Origin: Anaerolineae bacterium | Lineage (GTDB): Bacteria > Chloroflexota > Anaerolineae > Aggregatilineales > Phototrophicaceae | Reading direction: 5' to 3' | DNA length: 64,000 nt | NCBI GenBank assembly: GCA_022841825.1 | Contig: JALHQT010000002.1 | Span: 186,001-250,000, forward strand | Part shown: positions 50,007 through 57,918 of the stretch, in pieces | Numbering within the stretch: the stretch's first letter is position 1 | Layout of the letters: each line of letters starts with the position of its first letter | Translations under genes and position numbers: made by a program | Notes under the pieces: model-generated | What the model was told of the DNA's origin: nothing | Databases searched by the model: none | What the model saw: only the letters and a program-made list of their open reading frames with translations

Positions 50007-51737
50007 ATGATAAAAGCTCGCCTACCCTCAGCGGGCTTTTTCTTTACTGCACTCTTCTTTCTCCTCCTTTTCTTTGCTTCACGCCTGATCGCGCTCGAAG
50101 CGCTGCCGCTGCACAATGATGAAGGGCTGCATCTGACGCGCGCTGTCGAAGTCTGGAATGGCAACCCCTTCTGGGAAATCCGCGACGGAAAGATCATCAA
50201 CCACTGGCTGATCGCCCTCTTCTATCCGCAGAATGCCCCGGTCTTCATCGGGCGCATCGCCACGATTTTCACCTCACTGCTCGGTTTCGCGGCATGTCTC
50301 GCGCTGACGCGCCGCATGGGCATGCCTGCTGTGGCGCTCGGCGCGCTGCTGTGGCTCTGCTCACCGTTCATGTTTTTTTACGACCGGATGGCGTTCAGCG
50401 ATGCCCAGGCGGGTGCGCTTGGTCTGCTGGCGTTGTGGGCGGCGTGTTTGACCTCACCCGCCGTAAAGGGGGGCAACCACAACAATACCGGACGCCATGA
50501 ATGGCGTCCCTACAGGATCGCGTTTGTAGGGACGACCCATGGGTCGTCCCCTAGACGCATCCCCGCATTCCATGCCGCGCGGGTTGCCGTCCTGCTCGCC
50601 CTCGCGCTGCTCTTCAAATTCACTGCCGCGCCCTACGTCCTGGGTGTCGCGCTGCTGGTGATGACGCGACGCGAATCGCTGCGCAGCCGTGTGCGCACGC
50701 TGGCGATCATCGCGGCGGTGGTCGCGGCGGCATTCGTGGTACCGGTCGCCGTGCTGCTTTCGCGCGGCAGCAGCCTGTTCGACATCGCGCTCGATTGGGT
50801 GGGCGCGGGCGGGACGGACGGGATCGGCGGGTTGACGCTGGTCGAAAACCTTTGGCGGCTGGCGTCGCTGCTGGGGTGGGGCAATCCACTTCATGCGGTG
50901 ATGCTGGTCGTGGGCTGGGCGGGGGCGCTGGGTTGGATGTTGGCACCAGATGGCGCAGGGCGGACGAGGCATGCTTCTTCCCTACAACGATTCGCGTTTG
51001 TCGTGTCGTGCCTCATCCCGATGGCGGTGGTCGTCGCTCTGGGGCGCGATGCGCAGTCGCGGCACTTCGCCGCTGCCATACCGCCGCTGGTTGCGATTGC
51101 AGCGATCGGGTGGGGGTGGGGCATTCAACGGCTGTTTCTCGCCTCGCCGCCCGACGGCAAAACGCGCCCGCTGAAGCGGACGAGACAGGCGTTGGAAGCG
51201 TCACAACGCCCCGTTCAAGGGGCGCAGATTGCCGGGGCATTGATGCCCTGGCACGTCGCACAGATTCTCATTCTTGCTGCACTGCTCCTCGTCCCCTTCG
51301 TCCCGTTCGCGTTCACCGCCTATCGCAACCCCGCCGCGACGAACATGCCGCCGCTGATGGCGTGGCAGTACGTCGAGGGCTACGCCAGCGGCTACGGTCT
51401 GCGCGAGGCGGTCGAAGCGTTCCCGCAAACGTTGGAGGACACATCACTGCAAATTGTCGCCAGCATGTATGGCGATAGCTGCCGACGTGCCAACTTCTAC
51501 GCCCGCGATGCGCGGCGGATGCTGTGTGGCGACGCGCCGATGCGCAGTGCAATCGAAGCGGCGCTTGCGCGTGATGGGGCGGTCTACGTGCTGGTCGAAC
51601 GCGGCGGTGAGATCGGCATTGACGTGACGACGCTGGATGTGCAGGCAGCAGTGCTGGGTGTCTATCCGCGCCCCAACGAGACAGGCGAGACTGCCCGTGT
51701 GCGGTTGTTGCATATGGCTATTTCTGGCAGAGACTGA
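50007..51737 (+). CDS. GT39-like membrane glycosyltransferase with palindromic inserts, second copy
   Basis: 576 residues from ATG 50007 (AAGGA 8 bases upstream). GT-C plan: N-terminal helix, then LPLHNDEGLHLTRA with the acidic pair of the catalytic loop, FMFFYDRMAFSDAQAG, and many helices before a C-terminal soluble part. Only the plan is shared with the 13953-16202 protein; the two differ in length and sequence. Polar stretches at about 162-181, 318-327 and 395-416 are encoded by palindromic repeats. It runs 20 bases into the response regulator gene on the other strand. Confidence 0.7.
   Translation: MIKARLPSAGFFFTALFFLLLFFASRLIALEALPLHNDEGLHLTRAVEVWNGNPFWEIRDGKIINHWLIALFYPQNAPVFIGRIATIFTSLLGFAACLALTRRMGMPAVALGALLWLCSPFMFFYDRMAFSDAQAGALGLLALWAACLTSPAVKGGNHNNTGRHEWRPYRIAFVGTTHGSSPRRIPAFHAARVAVLLALALLFKFTAAPYVLGVALLVMTRRESLRSRVRTLAIIAAVVAAAFVVPVAVLLSRGSSLFDIALDWVGAGGTDGIGGLTLVENLWRLASLLGWGNPLHAVMLVVGWAGALGWMLAPDGAGRTRHASSLQRFAFVVSCLIPMAVVVALGRDAQSRHFAAAIPPLVAIAAIGWGWGIQRLFLASPPDGKTRPLKRTRQALEASQRPVQGAQIAGALMPWHVAQILILAALLLVPFVPFAFTAYRNPAATNMPPLMAWQYVEGYASGYGLREAVEAFPQTLEDTSLQIVASMYGDSCRRANFYARDARRMLCGDAPMRSAIEAALARDGAVYVLVERGGEIGIDVTTLDVQAAVLGVYPRPNETGETARVRLLHMAISGRD
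50490..50549. repeat. Two family A palindromes inside the second GT39-like gene
   Basis: 50490-50509 (arm GGACGCCAT) followed by CTACA, and 50530-50549 (perfect, arm GGACGACCCA) preceded by TGTAG. The two units are head to head, so GTCCCTACA and TGTAGGGAC can also pair across the middle. Translated in frame as a polar loop. Confidence 0.9.
50960..50985. repeat. Decayed family A palindrome in the second GT39-like gene
   Basis: GGACGAGGCATGC followed by TTCTTCC and CTACAA: the left arm matches the palindrome at 14953, the right arm has changed. In frame. Confidence 0.65.
51188..51252. repeat. Family D hairpins in the second GT39-like gene
   Basis: Three short inverted repeats in a row: GGCGTT / AACGCC (51188-51210), CGCCCC-GTTCAA-GGGGCG (51207-51224) and GCCGGGGCAT / ATGCCCTGGC (51231-51252). 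The last matches, in reverse orientation, the hairpin at 63512-63534. Frame maintained. Confidence 0.8.
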
Positions 51738-52089
51738 GCATCTCGAAGACCATATCCGGAAGCGTCCAGGGTTTGCGAAAGTAGTGAATCCCCAATGCCT
51801 GCTGAACGGCGGACGGCGGTGCGTCAAAAGCAGATGTGATCGCAATGACCGACTCGCAGCCGATCTGCCGAATGTAATCCGCGATTTCCAGTCCGTTCTT
51901 CTGCCCAGGGACGCGGACGTCGAGGATGAAAAGATCGACATCGCCACAGGACGTGTCAATGTAGGAGACCAGGCTGTTGGATTCCGCGAACTGGACGAGG
52001 TTCACATGCGGTGCCTCAACCTCGATGACCAGCGCCAAACCCTCGCGCAGATCACGTTCATCTTCCAGGTGTACGACCTTGAGCGTCAT
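51718..52089 (-). CDS. Stand-alone response regulator receiver domain
   Basis: 123 residues from ATG 52089; an in-frame ATG at 52125 would add 12. CheY-like: acidic pocket VVHLEDERDLREG, phospho-acceptor Asp in LFILDVRVPGQKNG, Thr/Ser in VIAITSAF and Lys in YFRKPW. No output domain. It might be the target of one of the two orphan kinases in the window, though neither is adjacent. The gene ends 20 bases inside the end of the GT39-like gene. Confidence 0.85.
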   Translation of the reverse strand: MTLKVVHLEDERDLREGLALVIEVEAPHVNLVQFAESNSLVSYIDTSCGDVDLFILDVRVPGQKNGLEIADYIRQIGCESVIAITSAFDAPPSAVQQALGIHYFRKPWTLPDMVFEMLSLCQK

Positions 52090-52125
52090 TTGCACTACTT
52101 CACTCAACACAACGGTGTTGACCAT

Positions 52126-52382
52126 GCCTCGGCGTTTTGCTGGAGGCTATGAAATGATCGTAGAGGGGATTGTGACATTCTGAACGTGAGCAACTATGAA
52201 AAAAGAATTAAAAATTGATGCATATTCGAGAATAGTTGTCAATTTAATTATCCTGTGGACTTACGCAGGTGAACCGAAGTTCGAGCTTGAACAAGGGGAT
52301 TAAGCCCCTCGCCCTGAGGGAGAGGGATTGGGGTGAGGGTTTGAGCGCGCTAAGGCAGTCCAAGACAATTCATGACCACCGC
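52126..52382. other. Intergenic region with AT-rich promoter-like tract and family C hairpin
   Basis: 257 bases between two genes on the minus strand. The first half is unusually AT-rich; on the minus strand it has TTGACA (52237-52242) about 150 bases from the response regulator start, so it is the probable promoter zone. The second half (52303-52340) carries a family C repeat (CCCCTCGCCCTGAGGGAGAG, then GGATTGGGGTGAGGG). No ORF is convincing. Confidence 0.55.
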
Positions 52383-52841
52383 CTATTTGACCACCTGCCA
52401 GGTGGTCACGTCGGCATCAAGATAGAGGTGACCGAGGATGCGCGCGACCGAAACGCGATGATGCCCATCGATGACGTAATAGTCGCCCATCACATCGACC
52501 ACTTCGATGGGTGGGACGCTGGTCGGGTCGTCGATCATCAGCTCGGCGATGCTGATCCAGCGGTCGCGGCTGCGGCGGTCAATCGGGTAGAAGTCCTGGT
52601 CGAACCCCATCCCCGCGTCGCTGCCAAGAATCCGCTCCACGCGGACAGGGCGGCGCACCTTTTCAAGCGTGGTAATGGTGCTGAAGCGCCCGCGCACATC
52701 CCGCAGGAGCGGCAGATGCGTCGGTTTGCCGGTCAGCCGCGCCCAGGCGCGCCGCGTCCGCCCGCGCCACCATGCCCGCTCGTAGAGCTGGTGTGCCATA
52801 TCGACCAGTTCGCGGCGGCGGTTGTAGTGCTGGACATACAT
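52383..52841 (-). CDS. ParB-like nuclease domain protein
   Basis: 152 residues from ATG 52841, directly after the stop of the methyltransferase gene. The N-terminal half is basic and helical (ERAWWRGRTRRAWARLTG); the C-terminal half has ISIAELMIDDPTSVPPIEVVDVMGDYYVIDGHHRVSVARILG, the signature of ParB/Srx-like domains (DGHHR box). Such domains bind CTP or ATP and cover DNA-partition proteins, nucleases and kinases. The role here is open. It is probably coupled to the methyltransferase. Confidence 0.8.
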   Translation of the reverse strand: MYVQHYNRRRELVDMAHQLYERAWWRGRTRRAWARLTGKPTHLPLLRDVRGRFSTITTLEKVRRPVRVERILGSDAGMGFDQDFYPIDRRSRDRWISIAELMIDDPTSVPPIEVVDVMGDYYVIDGHHRVSVARILGHLYLDADVTTWQVVK

Positions 52842-52843
52842 GG

Positions 52844-53620
52844 TCAAGGCTTCACCCCTGCAATGATGACATAGACATGCTCGAAGCTGGCATCCGCGCA
52901 CCCCGCGCAGTGCGGCTGTAGGTGCTGGGCAACGGCGGCGGGTGCCTGGATGAGCATGATCTGGAGATGTTCGATCACTTCTGGCGTACAGTGCTGTACG
53001 CTCGCCCAGTCGAGCAGCGATGCCCGTTTGCGCGCTGTTTCGAGCGCAGTCACCGTCAAGCCAGCGTTGAGGAACATGCCCTCCCACTCGTATGCGGCGT
53101 AGGCGCGGTGATGGCTGGGGTCGCGCAGGCGCTCGAAGGCTTCGACATAACGGGCGGCGCGCTTATCATCCGGCAGCGCCTGATCCTGCACGATCAGTCT
53201 GCCGCCGGGTCTGAGCGCGCGTGCGCATTCCTCGACAAAGCGGTCGCAGTTGGGGAAGTGATGCGGCGCGATACGGCAGGTGATCAGGTCGAAGGTAGCA
53301 GCGGCAAACGGCAGCGCGCCCGCCTCGGCATTGACGTAGACGACATTGTCCACCTGCGCGCTGACCGACGCGCGCGCTGCCGCCAGCATCGGCGTGGCGA
53401 GGTCGAGCGCGATCATCTGGCGGACATGCGGCGCGAGCCGGAGCGCGGTATGCCCGCCGCCCGTCGCCACATCCAGCGCCAGCCAACCCGCCTGCGGTTC
53501 TGCGAGCGCCAGGATGCGGTCGAGGTCGTCACCTTGCGCATGGGTGGCGCTGTCCACATACGCCTGGGCGAAGCGGCTGAAACGCTCGGTCGATTGCGCA
53601 CGGGGGTCGTAGGGGGTCAT
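52844..53620 (-). CDS. Class I SAM-dependent methyltransferase (UbiE-like)
   Basis: 258 residues from ATG 53620, with GAGG at 7-8 bases. Rossmann-type motif I ALDVATGGGHTAL, motif II-like MIALDLATPMLAAAR, post-motif DNVVYVNAEAGALPFAAATFDLITCRIAPHHFPN and RPGGRLIVQDQ. This matches Methyltransf_11 / UbiE-type enzymes for small molecules. It lies 2 bases upstream of the ParB-like gene, one operon. Confidence 0.88.
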   Translation of the reverse strand: MTPYDPRAQSTERFSRFAQAYVDSATHAQGDDLDRILALAEPQAGWLALDVATGGGHTALRLAPHVRQMIALDLATPMLAAARASVSAQVDNVVYVNAEAGALPFAAATFDLITCRIAPHHFPNCDRFVEECARALRPGGRLIVQDQALPDDKRAARYVEAFERLRDPSHHRAYAAYEWEGMFLNAGLTVTALETARKRASLLDWASVQHCTPEVIEHLQIMLIQAPAAVAQHLQPHCAGCADASFEHVYVIIAGVKP

Positions 53621-53686
53621 GAATACCTCACTCGCCGAAGTACACCACCATGATAGCACTCTCGGTGTGCTGGCTGTACCTTGATC

Positions 53687-56600
53687 TCACGAATCATCCG
53701 CACGCCGCATCCCCGCGAAGAACTCGTCGATGATCGCCTGGTCGGCGTTAGTGAACCAGACGATGATCCAGGTTGTGTCGCTCTCCAGAGCATAGACAAT
53801 ATCGCGTTGGACGACACTCCCGAAACTGCCCGGAAAGCTGTTGTCGCTGCTCGTAATCATCAAGCGGGAAAAGGCGATATCCGGTGCAAGTATGCCCTCG
53901 CTCACCTCCGGCAGCTCGTAGCGCCTGAATCGAAGGACGTTCGTCGCCGCCCCTGACACTTGATCTCCACCATAGCTCCGGATCATCTCCCAATACTGGA
54001 GACTGGCGGCGCGGGCGTACTCAGTCATCGCTGCGATCAACGCTGCGCCGTCCTGGACAGGCGCGTTGGCTGCCAGGGTCGCAATCCGAATCTGATACGT
54101 GCGTTCGCCGATCTGGTAATACGCGCTGTGACTGGTCGCCAGATGATCGGTAAAGACTTGCAGGAGGGGCAGCGGGCTGGTCCGCACCGCGAGCAGCGCC
54201 GCTGCTGTGGCGCGTGCCGCCGGATCGTCCGTTTGCGCAAGTACCGCCGCCGCCTGCGTCGCCTCTCGATCCTGCTGCATGAGCGCTGCTGCCAGGTTGA
54301 TCACAACACTCGAAGGCGGCGCGCTTTGTTCGCTGGGGACTGTGAATATCAAGCCGCCCACCGGGTGTTCACGTTCAGCCGGCAGCCGGAACCGCTCGTC
54401 GATCAGCAGCGACTCGACCAACCCTTCGATTTGTCGGCTGTGCCATTGAATATCTTCCGCGCGCCCCTCGACCTGAAGAATAAAGTCCGCTCCGACGCTT
54501 TGAATCGTGAACAGCCACTCGTGAGTTGATGCGCGCGTGTCCTGGGTTGTCATCTGCAAGTCATAACGAAAGCGTGTGATCTCGACATTGGGCTGTGGCG
54601 GCGGCAGGGTCTCGCGCAGCAGGTTAACGACTTCCCGGTCTGGTTCGGGCGGCGGCAGCGCCCCACGCACCAGTGCAAATGAACCGGACGGAGACATGAA
54701 CGACGACGTGGCGAATCGTTCCTGGAGTTCCGCCCTCTGCAATTCTGCGTAATACCCCCAGTATCGCTGTTCAATCAGCGGCGTGTAATCCCGCTCGATC
54801 AGGAATGCAACCGCCGCCGCCGGGTCTGTACTGGGGATCGACACGTCGCTCGGCGAATAAAAAATCAAGAGGCTGGGATTCGTAATCGCATAATTGGATG
54901 GCAGAGGCGAAGGCGCGAATCGCAGCACCCGCACATTGACTGCGTTCTGCCCGGAAAGCCCCGCGACGGCGCTGCCTGCCCAGACGACGCTCCCCAGATC
55001 GTCGAGATGATCGGGGGTTTCGGTCGATTCCTGGAGTTGGAAATAGGCGGGGGGATTGATCGTCAGCCGCTCGTCCACCGCCGTTGGGCTGGACCCCGTC
55101 AAGCCCAGTTCAAACGATGCCAGTTCCAGCAGCCCCGCCGCTTCAACCTGCGGCAGATAAACCGCCGCCCATACGCCCAGCAGGATCGTGAGGGCATTGA
55201 CTGCCCAGATGCGTGCGGCACCCCCAGGGTTGAGTGATGCCCGCACAGGATACAGCCGGGTGGGCAGCCAGGGCACGGCGCGGAGCTGCTGACGGACGGG
55301 GGCGATGCCGGGCAGCAGCAGGAATGCGGAAACCACGCCAACTGCCAGCATCAGAGCGCCGATTTGCGGCGTCGCCCACGCGATGACGATGCCCAGGAGG
55401 AGCAGGCAGGCGGCGAAGACGAGGATCGTGATGCGCCGCTGCACCCACCGTTCGACCAGCGCGAGCTGCCCCAATCCCGCCGGAATCGACAGCCATGCCA
55501 GTGCGCTGCCAGCGGGCAAGCCCGCTGCCGCCGCCAGCCCAAACACAGCGCCGACGACCATCGCCGTCGCGCCAGCGAGCCGCAGTAGCAGTGCCATCCA
55601 CTGCACCGGCACCGGCAGCACAAGCCGTCCCATCGCTTCGGGGACATTATTGAGCATCCGTACCGCTAGGCGCTCGGACTGATTGTTGAAGAATGCCATC
55701 AACCCCAGAAGCTGAACGTCGGAATGGGTGCGATAGTCAATCCATTGAATGCGTTTCAGATATTCAAGCTGGGGCGGCAGCGCAATTGAACCGGCGACAA
55801 TGGCGATGAAACCGGGATAGGCGTCGATGGTCGCCTCCAGCCAATCCACATCGGTGTTGTTCGTGATGACGATTAGATGATAGGAATCCTCGGAGTCATG
55901 AGGGCGGTATCCCGCGCTGTGCAGCACAGTTCGAATGTGGACTGCAACAGCCAGGTCGTTGGGATGCGCATGAACTGCGAAGGGGCGCAGGGCAGCAGGC
56001 GCAGGGCGGGGCGAAAGACGCACTGGGTCGATCTCCGGATAAAACCGTCGTCGCAAGTCTGGCGGAGCTTCGCCCGTCGGCAGCCAGCGCAGAATGGCAG
56101 CGGAGGTGCGCAGCGTCCATAACGTGTACACCGTGAGCAGAAAGACGATCCCCGTCAGGAGCGACATGCCGAAGGTATCCGACGATGCGCGCAGCGCGGC
56201 GGGATAAAGCCACTGCGTATAGCTCACAATGCCCAGACCATTGAACAACAGCATACCGTTGAACAGCGTATTGAAGGCAGAACGCCGCCGAATGAAGCGC
56301 CAGGCTTGCACCAGCATGAAGATCCCCAGGCTGCAGAAGACGACTTGCAGCAGTACGCGCGACATGCTCCCCGCCCATGCCACGCCGAATGCCCCGACGA
56401 AGTGGTAAAGAGCGCTGACGAGCAGCGTCAGACACACCAGCGCCACATCGTTATGCAGCCCGCGCAGCCTGTCCAACAGCGAAGACTGGCAGCGCTTGAC
56501 TGGCGGCGGGGTAGCAGTATCAGTGGGCGATAGCAGCCGCGCCAGCGTCTGGGGCGAAGCCGATACGGGCAGGACCGCCTGTGCCTGTTGGCAAAGGTGG

Positions 56601-56884
56601 TCGGGAAGGCGCACACCATCCGCCATGACGACGAAAATCGGTACAGCACGCTCCAGCGCAACCTGCAGTTCCTGTTGGACATACGGGGAGTCGAGCGCCG
56701 CCCGCGACGCGATCAGGATGAAGCCGCTGCATGTGTCGAGACCGCGCTGCAAATCTGACTGCCAGTCGCCGCCGACTTCCAATTCCTGGACATCAAACCA
56801 GACTGTGATCCCATGCCGTTCCAGGTCGTGAACGAGATACTCCGCAAGATAGAACTCTTGTCGAGAATAGCTGACAAAGTACAT
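53687..56884 (-). CDS. TIR domain fused to multi-pass membrane and large C-terminal domain
   Basis: 1065 residues from ATG 56884 (GAGGGGGAG upstream); ATG 56989 would add 35 residues. TIR domain at 1-125: FVSYSR (3-8), TVWFD (28-31), and Glu72 in SPYVQQEL, the place of the NADase glutamate. Helices lie at about 148-170, 175-195, 205-228 and 238-258. Residues 300-370 look like a second, degenerate TIR (FAVHAHPNDLAVAVHIRTVL ... HLIVITNN). Further helices at 425-455, 485-505, 508-527 and 560-577, then a 480-residue domain likely outside the membrane. I know no family with this layout. Confidence 0.78.
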   Translation of the reverse strand: MYFVSYSRQEFYLAEYLVHDLERHGITVWFDVQELEVGGDWQSDLQRGLDTCSGFILIASRAALDSPYVQQELQVALERAVPIFVVMADGVRLPDHLCQQAQAVLPVSASPQTLARLLSPTDTATPPPVKRCQSSLLDRLRGLHNDVALVCLTLLVSALYHFVGAFGVAWAGSMSRVLLQVVFCSLGIFMLVQAWRFIRRRSAFNTLFNGMLLFNGLGIVSYTQWLYPAALRASSDTFGMSLLTGIVFLLTVYTLWTLRTSAAILRWLPTGEAPPDLRRRFYPEIDPVRLSPRPAPAALRPFAVHAHPNDLAVAVHIRTVLHSAGYRPHDSEDSYHLIVITNNTDVDWLEATIDAYPGFIAIVAGSIALPPQLEYLKRIQWIDYRTHSDVQLLGLMAFFNNQSERLAVRMLNNVPEAMGRLVLPVPVQWMALLLRLAGATAMVVGAVFGLAAAAGLPAGSALAWLSIPAGLGQLALVERWVQRRITILVFAACLLLLGIVIAWATPQIGALMLAVGVVSAFLLLPGIAPVRQQLRAVPWLPTRLYPVRASLNPGGAARIWAVNALTILLGVWAAVYLPQVEAAGLLELASFELGLTGSSPTAVDERLTINPPAYFQLQESTETPDHLDDLGSVVWAGSAVAGLSGQNAVNVRVLRFAPSPLPSNYAITNPSLLIFYSPSDVSIPSTDPAAAVAFLIERDYTPLIEQRYWGYYAELQRAELQERFATSSFMSPSGSFALVRGALPPPEPDREVVNLLRETLPPPQPNVEITRFRYDLQMTTQDTRASTHEWLFTIQSVGADFILQVEGRAEDIQWHSRQIEGLVESLLIDERFRLPAEREHPVGGLIFTVPSEQSAPPSSVVINLAAALMQQDREATQAAAVLAQTDDPAARATAAALLAVRTSPLPLLQVFTDHLATSHSAYYQIGERTYQIRIATLAANAPVQDGAALIAAMTEYARAASLQYWEMIRSYGGDQVSGAATNVLRFRRYELPEVSEGILAPDIAFSRLMITSSDNSFPGSFGSVVQRDIVYALESDTTWIIVWFTNADQAIIDEFFAGMRRADDS

Positions 56885-57018
56885 GACTTGCTCCCCCTCA
56901 AGCTGCGCCCATGTGCCTTGCGCGCCGCTGCACGCGTATGATTGCGCACACTGTGCTGCACCGCTATGATGCGTGGTCGTGGCACACAATTGTGTCTGCC
57001 GACAGGAGAATGTCTTCC

Positions 57019-57837
57019 ATGGAGAATGTTACCATCCAGGCGTTTGCCGCGCCCGAACATCAGCCGTTTGATCTGCCGGGGGAGCGAGGGGCGGCGCTGC
57101 TGGTGCATGGCTTTGGCGGCACGCCCGCCGAAATGCGCCCTTTGGGCGAGCGGCTCAACGCGCAGGGATGGGCGGTGCGCGGGATGCTGCTGCCTGGCTT
57201 TGGCACCGACTTCGCCAACCTGGGCAGCGCGACGCATCGCCAGTGGATCGAGGCGGTGCGAAAGTCGCTGGATGACTTGCAGCGCCGCCATGCACACGTC
57301 ACGCTGATCGGCTTCTCGATGGGTGGCGCAATTGGGGTGAATGTCGCGCTGGAGACGCCGCCGGGGGCGCTGGTGCTGATCAACCCATTCACCAAAATCG
57401 ACAACATCGTCTGGCAGATGCTGCCGATCCTGCGCTACGCCGTCCGGCAGTTCAAGCCGTTCCAACTCGTCAAGCTGGATTTCGAGAGCGAGGAGGCGCG
57501 CCGCAACATCGGGCAGTTCATGCCGGATGCCGACCTGAGCGATCCGAAAGTTCAGGTAGCCGTCCTGAGCTTTTCGCTGCCTACCCGTGCGTTAAACGAG
57601 CTGCGCGCCGTCGGCGAGCGGGCATACGCGCGCGCGCCGAAAGTGCGAACGCCGACGCTCGTCCTCCAGGCGACGCGCGACACGACCGCCTCGCCCGCTT
57701 ACAGCCGCAAGCTGGCGGCGCGCATCCCCGGCGCGCGGCTGGTCGAAATCGACGGCGAGCACAACTTCATCCAGCATGACCCTGGTAAGCTAAACGAAGC
57801 GGCGCTGGAGATACAGGCATTTCTGGCGGAGAGATAA
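57019..57837 (+). CDS. Alpha/beta hydrolase, monoacylglycerol lipase/carboxylesterase type
   Basis: 272 residues from ATG 57019 (AGGAG about 10 bases upstream). ALLVHGFGGTPAEMRPLGERL is the oxyanion segment (HGFGGTP pattern of thermostable carboxylesterases), GFSMGGAIG the nucleophile elbow, LQATRDTTASP the acid strand with Asp and DGEHNFI the His. These enzymes cut acyl esters and monoacylglycerols in the cytosol. It is divergent from the TIR gene. Confidence 0.87.
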   Translation: MENVTIQAFAAPEHQPFDLPGERGAALLVHGFGGTPAEMRPLGERLNAQGWAVRGMLLPGFGTDFANLGSATHRQWIEAVRKSLDDLQRRHAHVTLIGFSMGGAIGVNVALETPPGALVLINPFTKIDNIVWQMLPILRYAVRQFKPFQLVKLDFESEEARRNIGQFMPDADLSDPKVQVAVLSFSLPTRALNELRAVGERAYARAPKVRTPTLVLQATRDTTASPAYSRKLAARIPGARLVEIDGEHNFIQHDPGKLNEAALEIQAFLAER

Positions 57838-57918
57838 GGCTCGCTTCTACACGAATTTCACATCAATTTCGGACTATAATTAAACCAATATTCAATTAAA
57901 TAGATTGGGTGGGTAAGT

